Below are positions 8,453-16,586 of a stretch of DNA of 64,000 nt, piece by piece (position 1 is the stretch's first letter; each line of letters starts with the position of its first letter). The stretch is from the NCBI GenBank assembly GCA_963753905.1, contig CAVWDZ010000001.1, forward strand, positions 2,852,001-2,916,000, read 5' to 3'. The position numbers and the translations under genes were made by a program. The notes under the pieces were generated by a model. That model was not told the DNA's origin. It ran no database searches and saw only the letters and a list, made by a program, of their open reading frames with translations. The stretch is from Bog-756 sp963753905. GTDB lineage: Bacteria > Actinomycetota > Acidimicrobiia > Acidimicrobiales > RAAP-2.

Positions 8453-8528
8453 GGGCCGTTAGCTCATCCGGTAGAGCAGGGGACTTTTAATCCCAAGGTG
8501 GCGAGATCGAGACTCGCACGGCCCACCA
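8453..8528 (+). tRNA. tRNA-Lys (anticodon TTT), reconstituted by the element
   Basis: 76 bases including encoded CCA. Acceptor strands GGGCCGT (8453-8459) and ACGGCCC (8518-8524) pair fully; D arm GCTC/GAGC; anticodon loop CTTTTAA gives TTT; T stem GCGAG/CTCGC pairs fully. The first anticodon-stem pair (G/A) is mismatched. The 3' part from the anticodon loop on is repeated at 23745-23788, so the 3' half here was probably supplied by the integrated element. Confidence 0.95.
8484..8527 (+). repeat. attL: tRNA-Lys-derived 44-bp direct repeat, left copy
   Basis: Runs from the anticodon loop to the CC of the tRNA 3' end. It matches 23745-23788 at 42 of 44 positions, starting with CTTTTAATCCCAAGGTGGCG. 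The integrase gene starts 92 bases to the right, the usual position for a tyrosine integrase next to its att site. Confidence 0.93.
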
Positions 8529-8619
8529 GTTCAGAGGCGGTTTTGCCCTCGTCACACCCTCCAGATAGCCTAAAACCCAACAGTTTGCCCAACAATTGGG
8601 AGAGGGTCCGGAGGGACGA

Positions 8620-9816
8620 ATGCCCGGAAGCATGCGCGAGCGGCAGCCGAACGTGTGGGAACTGCGGGTGTTCCTCGGCCGCGATGCCAACGGCAAAGTG
8701 CGTCACGGCTACCAGACGTTTCGTGGCGGGAAGCGGGCCGCCGAGCGCGAGCTGTCCCGACTGGTCGCGGCGGCGGAGGACAAGCCGGTCCCACCACCGG
8801 TCGTCGAGGCACCCCGGTGGAACGTGCAAACCACGATCAACGATGCCATCCAGGGATGGAAGGACAACGGCTGGGAGGACCTCTCCCCGTCGACCGTCCG
8901 ACGCTACGAGAACATGTGGATGAAGCACGTGCACGGGTCGATCGGGAACGAGCGACTGGCGACCCTCAGTCCGTACGACGTCGAGAAGTACTTCCGTCGC
9001 CTGAAGGCCGACGGGCTGGCGGAGGCGAGCGTCCGCCAGATCCGGGCCCTGATGCATCGGGCCTGCCGGCTCGCCCGAAAGTGGAGCGGCGGCGCGCTGC
9101 CCAATCCGATCGCCGACACGGAGCTGCCCACCTGGGCACTGCACGAGCGGGACGAGGTGCGGGCTCCGAGCCTCGACGAGGTGCGCACGCTCATCGCCAC
9201 GGCCGACACGTTCGATCCGAGCTTCGCGGCGGTGCTTCGATTGGTGGCAGCGACCGGAATGCGGAGGGGTGAGGTCTGCGCCCTGCGCTGGAACGACGTC
9301 GACCTCTCCGCCGGGACCGTGCGGATCAGCCAGAGCGTGGTGGCGGCCAAGGGCGGCGCCATCCTGAAATCGCCGAAGACCCGGGCCAGTATCCGAACCG
9401 TGGCCGTCGACCCCGACACTGCCTCGATCCTCAGGCGGCTGCAGCTTGCACAGCGTTCGTTGGCGATGGCATGCGGATTGACCCTCGAGCCGGAGTCCTT
9501 CCTGTTCTCCTCCGAGCCCGGAGGACTGGTCCCGCCCCACCCTGATGCGATGAGCCACACCTTCGCCACGGTGCGGTCGAAGGGGAAGGTGGCCACAGAC
9601 GTGCACATGCACTCGTTGCGCCATTTCCACGCCACTGCGCTCGACCCGGTGATCTCCGAGGCGCAGAAGCAAACGAGGCTCGGCTGGTCGACCGTTAAGA
9701 TGGCCCGGCACTACACCGACTCCGTGCCCGAGGAGGACCGGCGAGCCGCCGCTCACGTAGGGAAGATGCTGTCCTCGGGCGCTACCGGCTCCGGAGCTCC
9801 TGCAGCATCGAGCTGA
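8620..9816 (+). CDS. int: Tyrosine site-specific integrase of the element
   Basis: 398 residues. An N-terminal arm-binding region (VWELRVFLGRDANGKVRHGY, an AP2-like/integrase arm domain) and a core-binding SAM-like domain (about 70-165) precede the catalytic domain. Catalytic residues: Arg in ATGMRRGEVCALRW, Lys in the following strand (LKSPKTRAS), His-x-x-Arg in HMHSLRHFHAT, Trp in place of the second His in LGWSTVKMARHYTD, and the nucleophile Tyr in that same motif. A GGAGGG site at about 8610-8615 precedes the ATG by few bases. The 3' end overlaps the convergent excisionase-like gene by 64 bases. It should recombine the tRNA-Lys attB with the element attP. Confidence 0.95.
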   Translation: MPGSMRERQPNVWELRVFLGRDANGKVRHGYQTFRGGKRAAERELSRLVAAAEDKPVPPPVVEAPRWNVQTTINDAIQGWKDNGWEDLSPSTVRRYENMWMKHVHGSIGNERLATLSPYDVEKYFRRLKADGLAEASVRQIRALMHRACRLARKWSGGALPNPIADTELPTWALHERDEVRAPSLDEVRTLIATADTFDPSFAAVLRLVAATGMRRGEVCALRWNDVDLSAGTVRISQSVVAAKGGAILKSPKTRASIRTVAVDPDTASILRRLQLAQRSLAMACGLTLEPESFLFSSEPGGLVPPHPDAMSHTFATVRSKGKVATDVHMHSLRHFHATALDPVISEAQKQTRLGWSTVKMARHYTDSVPEEDRRAAAHVGKMLSSGATGSGAPAASS

Positions 9817-10070
9817 TTCCTCGACCACATGCTCGGATGGGAGAGAGTCACGCTTGCGTCCTCGGGCGGGATGAGCGGAAGTCCGGCGAGCAGACGTTCG
9901 ACAGATCTGCGGGGGATGCGGATTCTCTGGCCGATCCTGAATATGGGGAGTGGGAAGGTGCCGGCCTTGATGGACCGGTAGAGCGTGGATCGGGTCTCCC
10001 CCAACAGGACGGCGGCTTCCTCGACGCTGAGTAGCGGCTTCGGCGACTTCGAAGTCGGGTTGTGGCGCAT
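9753..10070 (-). CDS. Excisionase-like HTH DNA-binding protein
   Basis: 105 residues. The N-terminal half contains a MerR/excisionase winged helix: LLSVEEAAVLLGETRSTLYR, then PIFRIGQRIRIPRRSVERLL. Such proteins steer the integrase to excision and may also repress. Two ATGs compete (10076 and 10070); a GGAGG abuts the first and sits six bases before the second, so 10070 is favoured. Its 3' end overlaps the integrase 3' end on the opposite strand, an arrangement that could let int and xis transcripts interfere. Confidence 0.82.
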   Translation of the reverse strand: MRHNPTSKSPKPLLSVEEAAVLLGETRSTLYRSIKAGTFPLPIFRIGQRIRIPRRSVERLLAGLPLIPPEDASVTLSHPSMWSRNQLDAAGAPEPVAPEDSIFPT

Positions 10071-10146
10071 GGGCATCCTCCGGTCGTGATCAGTGCCAGG
10101 CGGTGCGCCGTGGTCCCAACCCATCCTCCGGATCGACGTCACCTCC

Positions 10147-10252
10147 AATGTCACCCTGGACTCTCCGAAGGTCCAATGCCGAAAGGTGACGTTGGTCTGT
10201 GACCGGCCCTGAACGTCACCTTGGGTTCGTCGGCAACGTCACCCTCCCTGGT
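10147..10252. repeat. Cluster of four AACGTCACC-type motifs, two forming an 11-bp inverted repeat
   Basis: Copies at 10148-10156 (AATGTCACC), 10185-10193 (reverse), 10212-10220 and 10236-10244. The second and third form perfect arms AAGGTGACGTT / AACGTCACCTT at 10183-10193 and 10212-10222 with 18 bases between. The last extends to a 19-base word found inverted at 14596-14614. Located between the excisionase-like gene and vapC; candidate protein-binding array (operator, oriT or plasmid-like iterons). Confidence 0.7.
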
Positions 10253-10320
10253 GGAGGCGGTGCGGGCTCCGCCACGCTTCCTGGGAGAGGGCCGACGTTT
10301 CGATCCGGGGAGGTGCCGGA

Positions 10321-10737
10321 TCAGAGGCTGCCCCGGGGGGCGACCCACTCATGTTCGGCACCGCCGACGGCTCCGACCCGTTCGAAGTCGGCGTCGTAGT
10401 GCAGGACGACAAGTCCGGCCGACCGGGCGGCTGCCGAGATGATCAGGTCGGGGATGGCCAGCCGATGCTGCCCGCGCTTGGCCAGCTCGTGTTGGAGGTC
10501 GATGGCGAGGTCCAGCACTTCTGGCGTGATCGGGGCGCTGTCGAGGCTGCGACGCTCCAGGAGCACCGCCTCGTAGTCGACCAGCCTCCGACTGGAGAAC
10601 AGTACCTCGAGGTCGACGATGGCACAGGTGGCGACCAGGCCGTCCTCCAGGAGCGGTCGGAGTCGTGCTTCGACGACCGGATGGGGAAATCGGGCGAGCG
10701 CGCTCTTGTCGGCCAGATACCGCGCGTTCAGCGCCAC
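10321..10737 (-). CDS. vapC: VapC-type PIN-domain toxin
   Basis: 138 residues. PIN-domain ribonuclease toxin; the acidic metal-binding residues are present: Asp in YLADKSALARF, Glu in IVDLEVLFSS, and the two aspartates in IPDLIISAAARSAGLVVLHY followed by DADFERV. VapC toxins usually cleave tRNA or rRNA. Starts at GTG overlapping the antitoxin stop by ten bases, so translation is coupled. On a mobile element such a pair would select for element retention. Confidence 0.92.
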   Translation of the reverse strand: MALNARYLADKSALARFPHPVVEARLRPLLEDGLVATCAIVDLEVLFSSRRLVDYEAVLLERRSLDSAPITPEVLDLAIDLQHELAKRGQHRLAIPDLIISAAARSAGLVVLHYDADFERVGAVGGAEHEWVAPRGSL

Positions 10738-10934
10738 GCGCCGGACATCACCGAGGGGTCATCCAGGTCGAGTCCGGCCATCGCCCCCAGACGGTCGGCA
10801 TGGCTGCGACGGCGAGCCGCCAACACCACCGATTCGAGGGAGCGGTTGACGGCCTCCTTCATCGTCGACGCCCCGAGGATGGACGTGGCCTCGGCGAGGA
10901 GGTCGTTGTCGATGTCGACCAGGTGCTTGCTCAT
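10728..10934 (-). CDS. vapB: VapB-type antitoxin
   Basis: 68 residues: an N-terminal ribbon-helix-helix DNA-binding part (HLVDIDNDLLAEATSILG, then TMKEAVNRSLESVV) and a C-terminal tail that would wrap the toxin. Lies directly upstream of vapC and overlaps it. The ATG at 10934 begins the conserved part; the frame upstream adds a non-conserved stretch. The complex probably represses its own promoter; between 10935 and 11066 only the promoter region is left. Confidence 0.9.
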   Translation of the reverse strand: MSKHLVDIDNDLLAEATSILGASTMKEAVNRSLESVVLAARRRSHADRLGAMAGLDLDDPSVMSGAWR

Positions 10935-11066
10935 GGGTCCAGTATATCTCCGGAGCGTCATCACGGATATATGCCACTGGTGTCGATGGTGATGCGGATT
11001 CGGATCAGTGGGAGATCCTTCAGAGTCGACAGCCGGATCGAGGCCAGCATTGACCGAGGCATGACC

Positions 11067-14000
11067 TCACATCCCGAAGCCGTAGTCACGGTCGTTGGCG
11101 ATGCTGCGGCTGTCGTCGCGTGACCGGCTGAAGGGGACGGTCGGAGCCGGGGTCGGTCGGGGGTTCAGCTCTCCTTCGACGGTCCAGCGCTCGTGGTCGT
11201 TCTCGTGCTCCACCTCCCGGACCTTCACACCCAACTCGGCCAGGTAGCCAAGCGCGTGGGGGTGGTCGTCCATCCACCGCTCCCGATCGGAGACCTCGTG
11301 GCTGATCTCCCCGACCTTCTGGGTGGCTCGATCCAAGGCCTCGGTCAGCTTCTGCTCCTCGGTGCGGTACAGCTTCTCCAACCGGTCTTCTGCCACCTTG
11401 ATCCGTTCGATGTCGGCTGGAGCGGCGCGACGGCCAATCCTTCGGACGGCTCTCGAATAGTCCTTGTTGGCAGCCATCCGCTCGTGCTGGAAGGCGTCCT
11501 GCCTGGCGGAGAGCAGCTCGGCAGCGGCCCGACCCAGCTCGCCGTCTGACTGCAACCCGCGTTCTTTGTGCAACGCGTACAGATTCCTCGTGGCTGCCCT
11601 CAGGTCGGATTCGGCCTGGCGGAGCTGGGCGGTGAGGGTCTTCGGGATGGCGGCGGCCAAGGCGTCCCGTTCCGCCTGTAGTGCTTGCTGTCTGAGGGAT
11701 GCGATCCGTTCGGCGGGCGTTCCGGGCGTGTCCGAGCCGACCGAACCTGTGTCGATGGCCCACTTCCAACGTCGTTCGGTCTCCCAACTGCGACACAGGT
11801 CCTCGCGGGCCTGGTCGAGGTCGTCAGCGGCCAGGTAGACGTTGGTCTGCTCTCTGGCTCTGCTCATGGCCACATAGGCCAACTCCCGCCCACCCCCGTC
11901 TTCGAAGACATGGGCGATGTCGTGGGTGGCCCCTTGGCTCCGATGCACCGTGGTGGCGTAGCCATGGGCCAGCTGGGACCGTCCGATTTCTTCCTGTTCG
12001 AACCAGTACCGCCTGCCGTCCTCCATCTCGATGGCGATGCGCACGTCCTCCAAGTCGACCGCCGTGACCACGCCCCGCTCGGAGGTGACCACCTGTCCCC
12101 CTGCTGCCGGAGCAAGGGTGACGATCCGGTCGCCGGCCGCATAGTGGGCACCCCCGGGGGCCACCAGCTCGAGCCCGGTGAGTCGTCCCTCGGCTGCCAT
12201 GCGCTCTCGGGCCAGGCGGTTGAGTTCGGCCACGTTGGCCCGCGTCCAGGCGAACATGGCGGTGTCCTTGCCGGACGATACGTCCCTCGCCCACCGGTCG
12301 ACCAGCGTGTCGAGCGCCTCGGTGCGGGTCCGCTCGCAGACGACTCGTCCGTGGTCGAGGTAGAGCCCCACGGCTCGAGAGACGTTGCCGGCCCGCAGTT
12401 CGGCCAGGGCCTCCCGTTCGGCCTCGGTGCGCTGTCGGACGTTCTGGTCGAGGGTGTGCACGATCCCGCCGTGGCGTTCGACCAGGGCCCCCATGGCCCC
12501 ACCGACCGACACGGCACCGAGTTGGCGGTCGTCACCGACCATGACCACCTTGGAGTCAGCCATCCGGGCCTGGTCGAGCAGGAAGGAGACATCCCGATCC
12601 CCAGCCATCCCGGCCTCGTCGAGCACCAGGACGTGGCTTCGAGTGAGCCGCATCCGGTCGTGTTCGAGCCTCCAGCGCAGGGAAGCCAGGGTCCGGGACT
12701 CGGACAGCCCGGCCTCCTTACCCAATGTCCGCGCCGCCTGGCCGGAGGTCGAGGTGCCCACCACGGTGAAGCCGCCCGTCTCGAACGCGTCCCGGACAGC
12801 GGCCATGACCGTCGTCTTGCCCGACCCGGCCACTCCTTCGACCAACTCCACTCCCCGGCCCGAGGTGGCGATGCCCAACACCGCCGCCAGCTGGCCGGGG
12901 GTCAGTTGCGACCCCAGGTCAGCGCTCTGGCGGCCCACCGCACCGGCTGCCACCTCGGGCGAGACCCTGGCTGCTTCCCGGTTCTCGACGCCTCGCTCCA
13001 CTGCCTGTTCGATGGCCAGCTCCGTGGCGATGACATGGACTGTGCCATAGGCCTGCTCCGATGCCCTCGGCACCCCGACCAGGGGGATGGCGTCGGGATC
13101 ACGCAGGACGCGGGTCGTGGCTTTGTCCAACTCGGTCACCGGCAGGCCGAAGACCATTGGTGCCACAGCCACGATGACGTCCCGCTTGGCGAACACCTTG
13201 CGGGCGGACAGCGTCCCGTTCGGTCCCAACAGGTCCTCAGCTGTTGCGGCCAGGGCTCGGTTGCCGAGGATCTCGAACCCTTGGTTGTGCTGGCGCTGGT
13301 AATCGAGTCCGGCCTGCTCGATGTCGGCCAACAACTGATCGGGCGGGAAGCCGGCAGTGGTCAGTTCGGCCCGCCACCTCGGTAAGAGATCCTCGACCGA
13401 CGTGTGGCGTTTTTGCTTCCTCGTCTCCCGGGCCGCCACCTGGCGGGCCTGGTAGGTGGAAAAGCCCTTCTCGGCCACGGCCTCGCTGATCTCGGCGGAG
13501 CGCTTGGAGTGGACCGCGAGGGCGGCGTCGGGGATGCCACTGATCTTCCAGTGCCCGAGCTTGCCGGATGGACCGGGATCGGCCTCGATGCCGTAGCCGA
13601 GTTGGACCGCTTTGGCGGCCGAGGCGACCCGGCCGACCATGGTGGCGGCGTGGAGGTGTTCGCGCCAGAGGGTGGTGTCGGGAGCCTTGGTGCCGCCCTT
13701 TCCGTCCAGCATTTCGATCACGTTGGCGATGAGCACGTGGTCGTGAGGCCCCGGATCGCCGGCCCGGGTGGTTGCGTGGCGGGCGTGGGCGTAGACCAGT
13801 CCGGTGGTGGCTGTCGGGACCGCGGCGACTCCCCGGCGTCCGCCCCGCTCTCTGGTCAGTTCGTCCAGGTAGCGAATTGTGGCGTCCCGCTCGGCGTCCA
13901 TGATGGCGTGCATGTCCTCTGCCCGACCGAGCACCCCGAGTTCGGCGACGGACTTGTGGACGGCGATGACCAGCTCCATGCCCGGGCGCCGGGCGGTGAC

Positions 14001-14243
14001 CATTCGCTCGCCCGTTCTCGGGTGACGGGCCCCGCCGGGTCCGTAGATCGCGTCGTAGGAGGGGTTGTCGACGGGGCCGACCAGACCGAGGGATTCGGCA
14101 CCCGATCCTCCCCAGAGCAGCGGGGTCTCACCACGCGAGGCGTAGTACTCGAGGGCGGCCCCGGGGAAGTCGTCGCCGCGCTCGATGATGGTCTCGCGGT
14201 GGTAGGCGACAGAGTCCGCTCCCATCATCCGCATCCAGGCCAC
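11067..14243 (-). CDS. MobF-family relaxase with TraI-like helicase domain
   Basis: 1058 residues. The N-terminal TrwC-type relaxase has catalytic tyrosines at Tyr14 and Tyr33/Tyr34 (GAALEYYASRGETPLLWGG) and the metal-binding histidines in ARHATTRAGDPGPHDHVLIA. The second half is a RecD2/TraI-type superfamily 1 helicase: Walker A VEGVAGSGKTTVM, Walker B VLVLDEAGMAG, late motifs ATTVHRSQGAT and VAMSRAREQTNVYL. The C-terminal ~200 residues are charged and coiled-coil-like. GTG at 14243 has GGGAG five bases before it; the ATG at 14234 is an alternative. It nicks oriT and leads the strand to the recipient; no transfer pore genes are nearby, so a helper element is needed. Confidence 0.94.
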   Translation of the reverse strand: MAWMRMMGADSVAYHRETIIERGDDFPGAALEYYASRGETPLLWGGSGAESLGLVGPVDNPSYDAIYGPGGARHPRTGERMVTARRPGMELVIAVHKSVAELGVLGRAEDMHAIMDAERDATIRYLDELTRERGGRRGVAAVPTATTGLVYAHARHATTRAGDPGPHDHVLIANVIEMLDGKGGTKAPDTTLWREHLHAATMVGRVASAAKAVQLGYGIEADPGPSGKLGHWKISGIPDAALAVHSKRSAEISEAVAEKGFSTYQARQVAARETRKQKRHTSVEDLLPRWRAELTTAGFPPDQLLADIEQAGLDYQRQHNQGFEILGNRALAATAEDLLGPNGTLSARKVFAKRDVIVAVAPMVFGLPVTELDKATTRVLRDPDAIPLVGVPRASEQAYGTVHVIATELAIEQAVERGVENREAARVSPEVAAGAVGRQSADLGSQLTPGQLAAVLGIATSGRGVELVEGVAGSGKTTVMAAVRDAFETGGFTVVGTSTSGQAARTLGKEAGLSESRTLASLRWRLEHDRMRLTRSHVLVLDEAGMAGDRDVSFLLDQARMADSKVVMVGDDRQLGAVSVGGAMGALVERHGGIVHTLDQNVRQRTEAEREALAELRAGNVSRAVGLYLDHGRVVCERTRTEALDTLVDRWARDVSSGKDTAMFAWTRANVAELNRLARERMAAEGRLTGLELVAPGGAHYAAGDRIVTLAPAAGGQVVTSERGVVTAVDLEDVRIAIEMEDGRRYWFEQEEIGRSQLAHGYATTVHRSQGATHDIAHVFEDGGGRELAYVAMSRAREQTNVYLAADDLDQAREDLCRSWETERRWKWAIDTGSVGSDTPGTPAERIASLRQQALQAERDALAAAIPKTLTAQLRQAESDLRAATRNLYALHKERGLQSDGELGRAAAELLSARQDAFQHERMAANKDYSRAVRRIGRRAAPADIERIKVAEDRLEKLYRTEEQKLTEALDRATQKVGEISHEVSDRERWMDDHPHALGYLAELGVKVREVEHENDHERWTVEGELNPRPTPAPTVPFSRSRDDSRSIANDRDYGFGM

Positions 14244-14261
14244 ACCGACTCCCTCTCCCCG

Positions 14262-14279
14262 GCAAGGGGAACCCCTTGC
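14262..14279. repeat. Palindrome GCAAGGGG-AA-CCCCTTGC upstream of relaxase start
   Basis: Perfect eight-base arms with a two-base centre, 19 bases before the relaxase start codon. Candidate operator for auto-regulation of the relaxase or part of oriT. Confidence 0.65.
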
Positions 14280-14338
14280 AATCGTGTTCAAGGTATTCAG
14301 AGGGTGTGACGCAGGATCGTGGGCGAGCTGCGGATTGG

Positions 14339-14380
14339 ACTCGGAACGAACCGGCGACGCTTGGCCGGGTCGTTCCGAGT
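14339..14380. repeat. Long interrupted hairpin, oriT candidate
   Basis: Outer arms ACTCGGAACGA (14339-14349) and TCGTTCCGAGT (14370-14380) pair over 11 bases; after one A/G mismatch an inner stem CCGGC/GCCGG adds five pairs around the loop GACGCTTG. Non-coding, 96 bases upstream of the MobF relaxase start. MobF origins of transfer carry inverted repeats beside the nic site, so oriT is the leading hypothesis. Confidence 0.6.
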
Positions 14381-14595
14381 AGCGCGAGCCCGGCATGGGT
14401 GCTGCCTCCATGGGAGATCGGAGATGCCTGCTGATCCGGGAGGGCTCGGCCAGTCAGCAAGGCGGGTCCGAAATGTTCGCAGAGTCGGCGCCCCGATGAC
14501 CCCTCGACCTGAATCTCCGTTTGGACGGCGTCTCCTTCCGCCCCTTCTGTCACCACCGTCGAGTCTCTCATCACCGCGCATGCAAATGGGGTGTG

Positions 14596-14614
14596 ACCAG
14601 GGAGGGTGACGTTG
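14596..14614 (-). repeat. 19-bp repeat, inverted copy of 10234-10252
   Basis: ACCAGGGAGGGTGACGTTG is the exact reverse complement of the word at 10234-10252. The two copies flank the VapBC-relaxase block and contain the AACGTCACC motif. Confidence 0.75.
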
Positions 14615-14695
14615 AATCGGGTGGCGATCCGCCTCGTTGGCGACTGCCAACCGACGAATTCACCCCTTCCGTCCCAATAACGCGATTACACGGGT

Positions 14696-14715
14696 GAAAG
14701 CGTCCCCTACCGGCA
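14696..14715 (+). repeat. 20-bp inverted repeat, left copy
   Basis: AAAGCGTCCCCTACCGGCAC, exact reverse complement of 23529-23548. The two copies bound the cargo half of the element. Confidence 0.8.
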
Positions 14716-14789
14716 CTTCGGTGGCAATGCCCCACTTGGTTATTGCACCGGCTTGCGATCTCAGCGAGGTCTGTGCTCCAGTGAATTGA

Positions 14790-15908
14790 ATGGAGGCGAA
14801 ACCGCCCGACCCAACGGTTACCGCTCAGCAGAAATTTGCGGAGTTGCTTCGGCTGGTCGCGCTGGAGATGCGTACCCTCGATTTCAAGAAGTTCGGAGGG
14901 AAGTTCTCCGCCGAGAGAGACGGATTTCGCTCAACCCTTAATCTGCACCGCGAAAGAAAGGGAAGCAATCGCTTCTCCGTCGGCTTGATAGACGATCTAC
15001 AGCTCATCCACGTTCCTTCTGAGCGGCTGGCGTCGAGTCTCTCGGCACTCCTGCAAGAAAGCCGTGCTCCCTATCGCGCCCGCCAGCTCGGCCGTTGGTA
15101 CATCAACAGTCTGTCGCACCTACTTCCGAACGCATCCTCGTACCCGCTCCACGTGGAAGCTGACAAGCCTGTCGATGACATTGTCGAAATCATCGTCGAG
15201 ACGTTTCGGGACAGGGCGATGCCCGCATTGGAAGCCAGAATGGCCGACCCCGCCTTCGTGACGGGCGTTCTGCTCACGCCAGCCGAAAACACCCCAAAGC
15301 CATTTTCGGCTGACGACCTCCGAGAGGCCAGAGAACTGAGCCAAGCAAGCAGTCTGCACGGCGAGGAGGCTTTCTACGAGTTTGCCCACCATCCAAATCC
15401 AGCAGTCCGCAGAATGCTGTTTCACAGCCTCCGGGCATCACTGCTCGGAGGTAGATCCGGCGTTCGTATGCCCTTCTCTGGTTACGAGGGTCTCCGGGCG
15501 TATCGGTCAGCGCTGCTCGGGAGCTACGAGGATCCGGACCGAATGGTGCGGACGCTCAGGAGCGTTGCGATGTCCGATCCACTCTTCTATGGGCAGGCGG
15601 AGTCGATTCTCGAAAGTCTCGGGCGAGAGGCAGACGATGACGATGACCCACAACTTCACATTTGGCAGGCATTGCACCCGAGACTTCGTAGGTTCGATGG
15701 CACAGAAACTGATGCATGGATCTTTGGCCATGCCTTATCTCGGGAAGCTGCCGCAACAAGACTGGGTGTCGATCCTGTGCTCGTCGAACCAGCCGAACCT
15801 GTGAACAGACTGCTCTTTCTCCGACTGGGCCAGTGGCCGCACGTTGTGTGGAAGGACGCCGGGAGTGAGGCACCGATCTGGTACGAGGTCGCGACCGATT
15901 CCGATTGA
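14790..15908 (+). CDS. Hypothetical cargo protein, 372 residues
   Basis: Not recognised with confidence. The N-terminal ~100 residues (FKKFGGKFSAERDGFRSTLN, then GSNRFSVGLIDDLQLIHV) look like a small alpha/beta domain of the sort found in DUF4304-type proteins, but this is only a resemblance. The middle and C-terminus are mainly helical with an acidic run (EADDDDDPQLH). No signal peptide or membrane segment. Base composition is clearly lower in GC than the flanking core genes, in line with recent acquisition. No good ribosome site precedes the ATG; a repeat copy lies 75 bases upstream. Confidence 0.65.
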   Translation: MEAKPPDPTVTAQQKFAELLRLVALEMRTLDFKKFGGKFSAERDGFRSTLNLHRERKGSNRFSVGLIDDLQLIHVPSERLASSLSALLQESRAPYRARQLGRWYINSLSHLLPNASSYPLHVEADKPVDDIVEIIVETFRDRAMPALEARMADPAFVTGVLLTPAENTPKPFSADDLREARELSQASSLHGEEAFYEFAHHPNPAVRRMLFHSLRASLLGGRSGVRMPFSGYEGLRAYRSALLGSYEDPDRMVRTLRSVAMSDPLFYGQAESILESLGREADDDDDPQLHIWQALHPRLRRFDGTETDAWIFGHALSREAAATRLGVDPVLVEPAEPVNRLLFLRLGQWPHVVWKDAGSEAPIWYEVATDSD

Positions 15909-15986
15909 AGGCGGTCCAAACTGTCACATACCGCCGGGAGTGGGACCCCGGTGACGTTCGACGCCGTCGCAAGCCGGAAGGACCAG

Positions 15987-16490
15987 CTAACAACCGGCCC
16001 TAGAAGCAGCCTGTCGAAAGAGTGCATGAACGTTTGGGATTGCCCCCTGGTCGTTGGCCGAAGACCTCAGCGATGGCGGAAACATGCGGGCGATCTTGTC
16101 GGAGAACATCGGCTCGCCTGGTTCTGTGTCCGCCTGGGCCGAGCGAACTGAGTCACCCTGAAGGACAAACACCACAGGTGTGATACCTGCGGAGCCGGTT
16201 GCCTGCGGACACTCTTGGCAGATCACCTGGGTGTAAGCGACCAGCCGATCTTCGGCCTTGGTCTGAGTTCCCAATGGGTACGTGGCGCACCCGGCGTGCG
16301 CAGTTGGACCGGACTCACTCCAATAGTGCCCGAGGAAGTAGCTGCTCATGGCAGTCAGCTGCGAGTTCGACGGTTTGGATGATGAGACGACATCCGTCCC
16401 ACTTCCGCTGCCGCAACCTGCCAGGAAGACGCAAGCCAAAATCCCCGCAGCAACCGGGCCGAGCCGCCAATGCCTGCGAGAAATGAGCAC
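15987..16490 (-). CDS. Small predicted lipoprotein of the cargo region
   Basis: 167 residues. N-terminus MLISRRHWRLGPVAAGILAC then VFLAGCGSGSG: basic n-region, hydrophobic core and lipobox LAGC, so an exported lipoprotein. The mature part holds four further cysteines (HAGCATYPLG, VICQECPQ, the final Cys). No recognised domain. Starts at GTG. It converges with the 372-residue gene; an AACGTCACC motif lies between them at 15950-15958. Confidence 0.65.
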   Translation of the reverse strand: MLISRRHWRLGPVAAGILACVFLAGCGSGSGTDVVSSSKPSNSQLTAMSSYFLGHYWSESGPTAHAGCATYPLGTQTKAEDRLVAYTQVICQECPQATGSAGITPVVFVLQGDSVRSAQADTEPGEPMFSDKIARMFPPSLRSSANDQGAIPNVHALFRQAASRAGC

Positions 16491-16586
16491 GTCCGCATGA
16501 TGACACGCCTGCCCCCTAACACTTAATACACGTATGATCCATCTGGCATCTCAGTGCATTCTGTTCAGCGCTGAAAGCATGCCCGG

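Larger units (their letters stand above)
14244..14789. other. 546-base non-coding region upstream of the relaxase, with hairpins
   Basis: No convincing gene on either strand. It contains a palindrome at 14262-14279, a long hairpin at 14339-14380, one copy of the 19-base repeat (14596-14614) and one copy of the 20-base inverted repeat (14696-14715). This is the natural place for the origin of transfer and for the relaxase promoter. Confidence 0.7.

Noticed and set aside
11685..13385. 566-codon plus-strand open frame opposite the relaxase
   Set aside because: Shadow of the GC-rich mobF gene; no domains, while the minus strand has all relaxase and helicase motifs.
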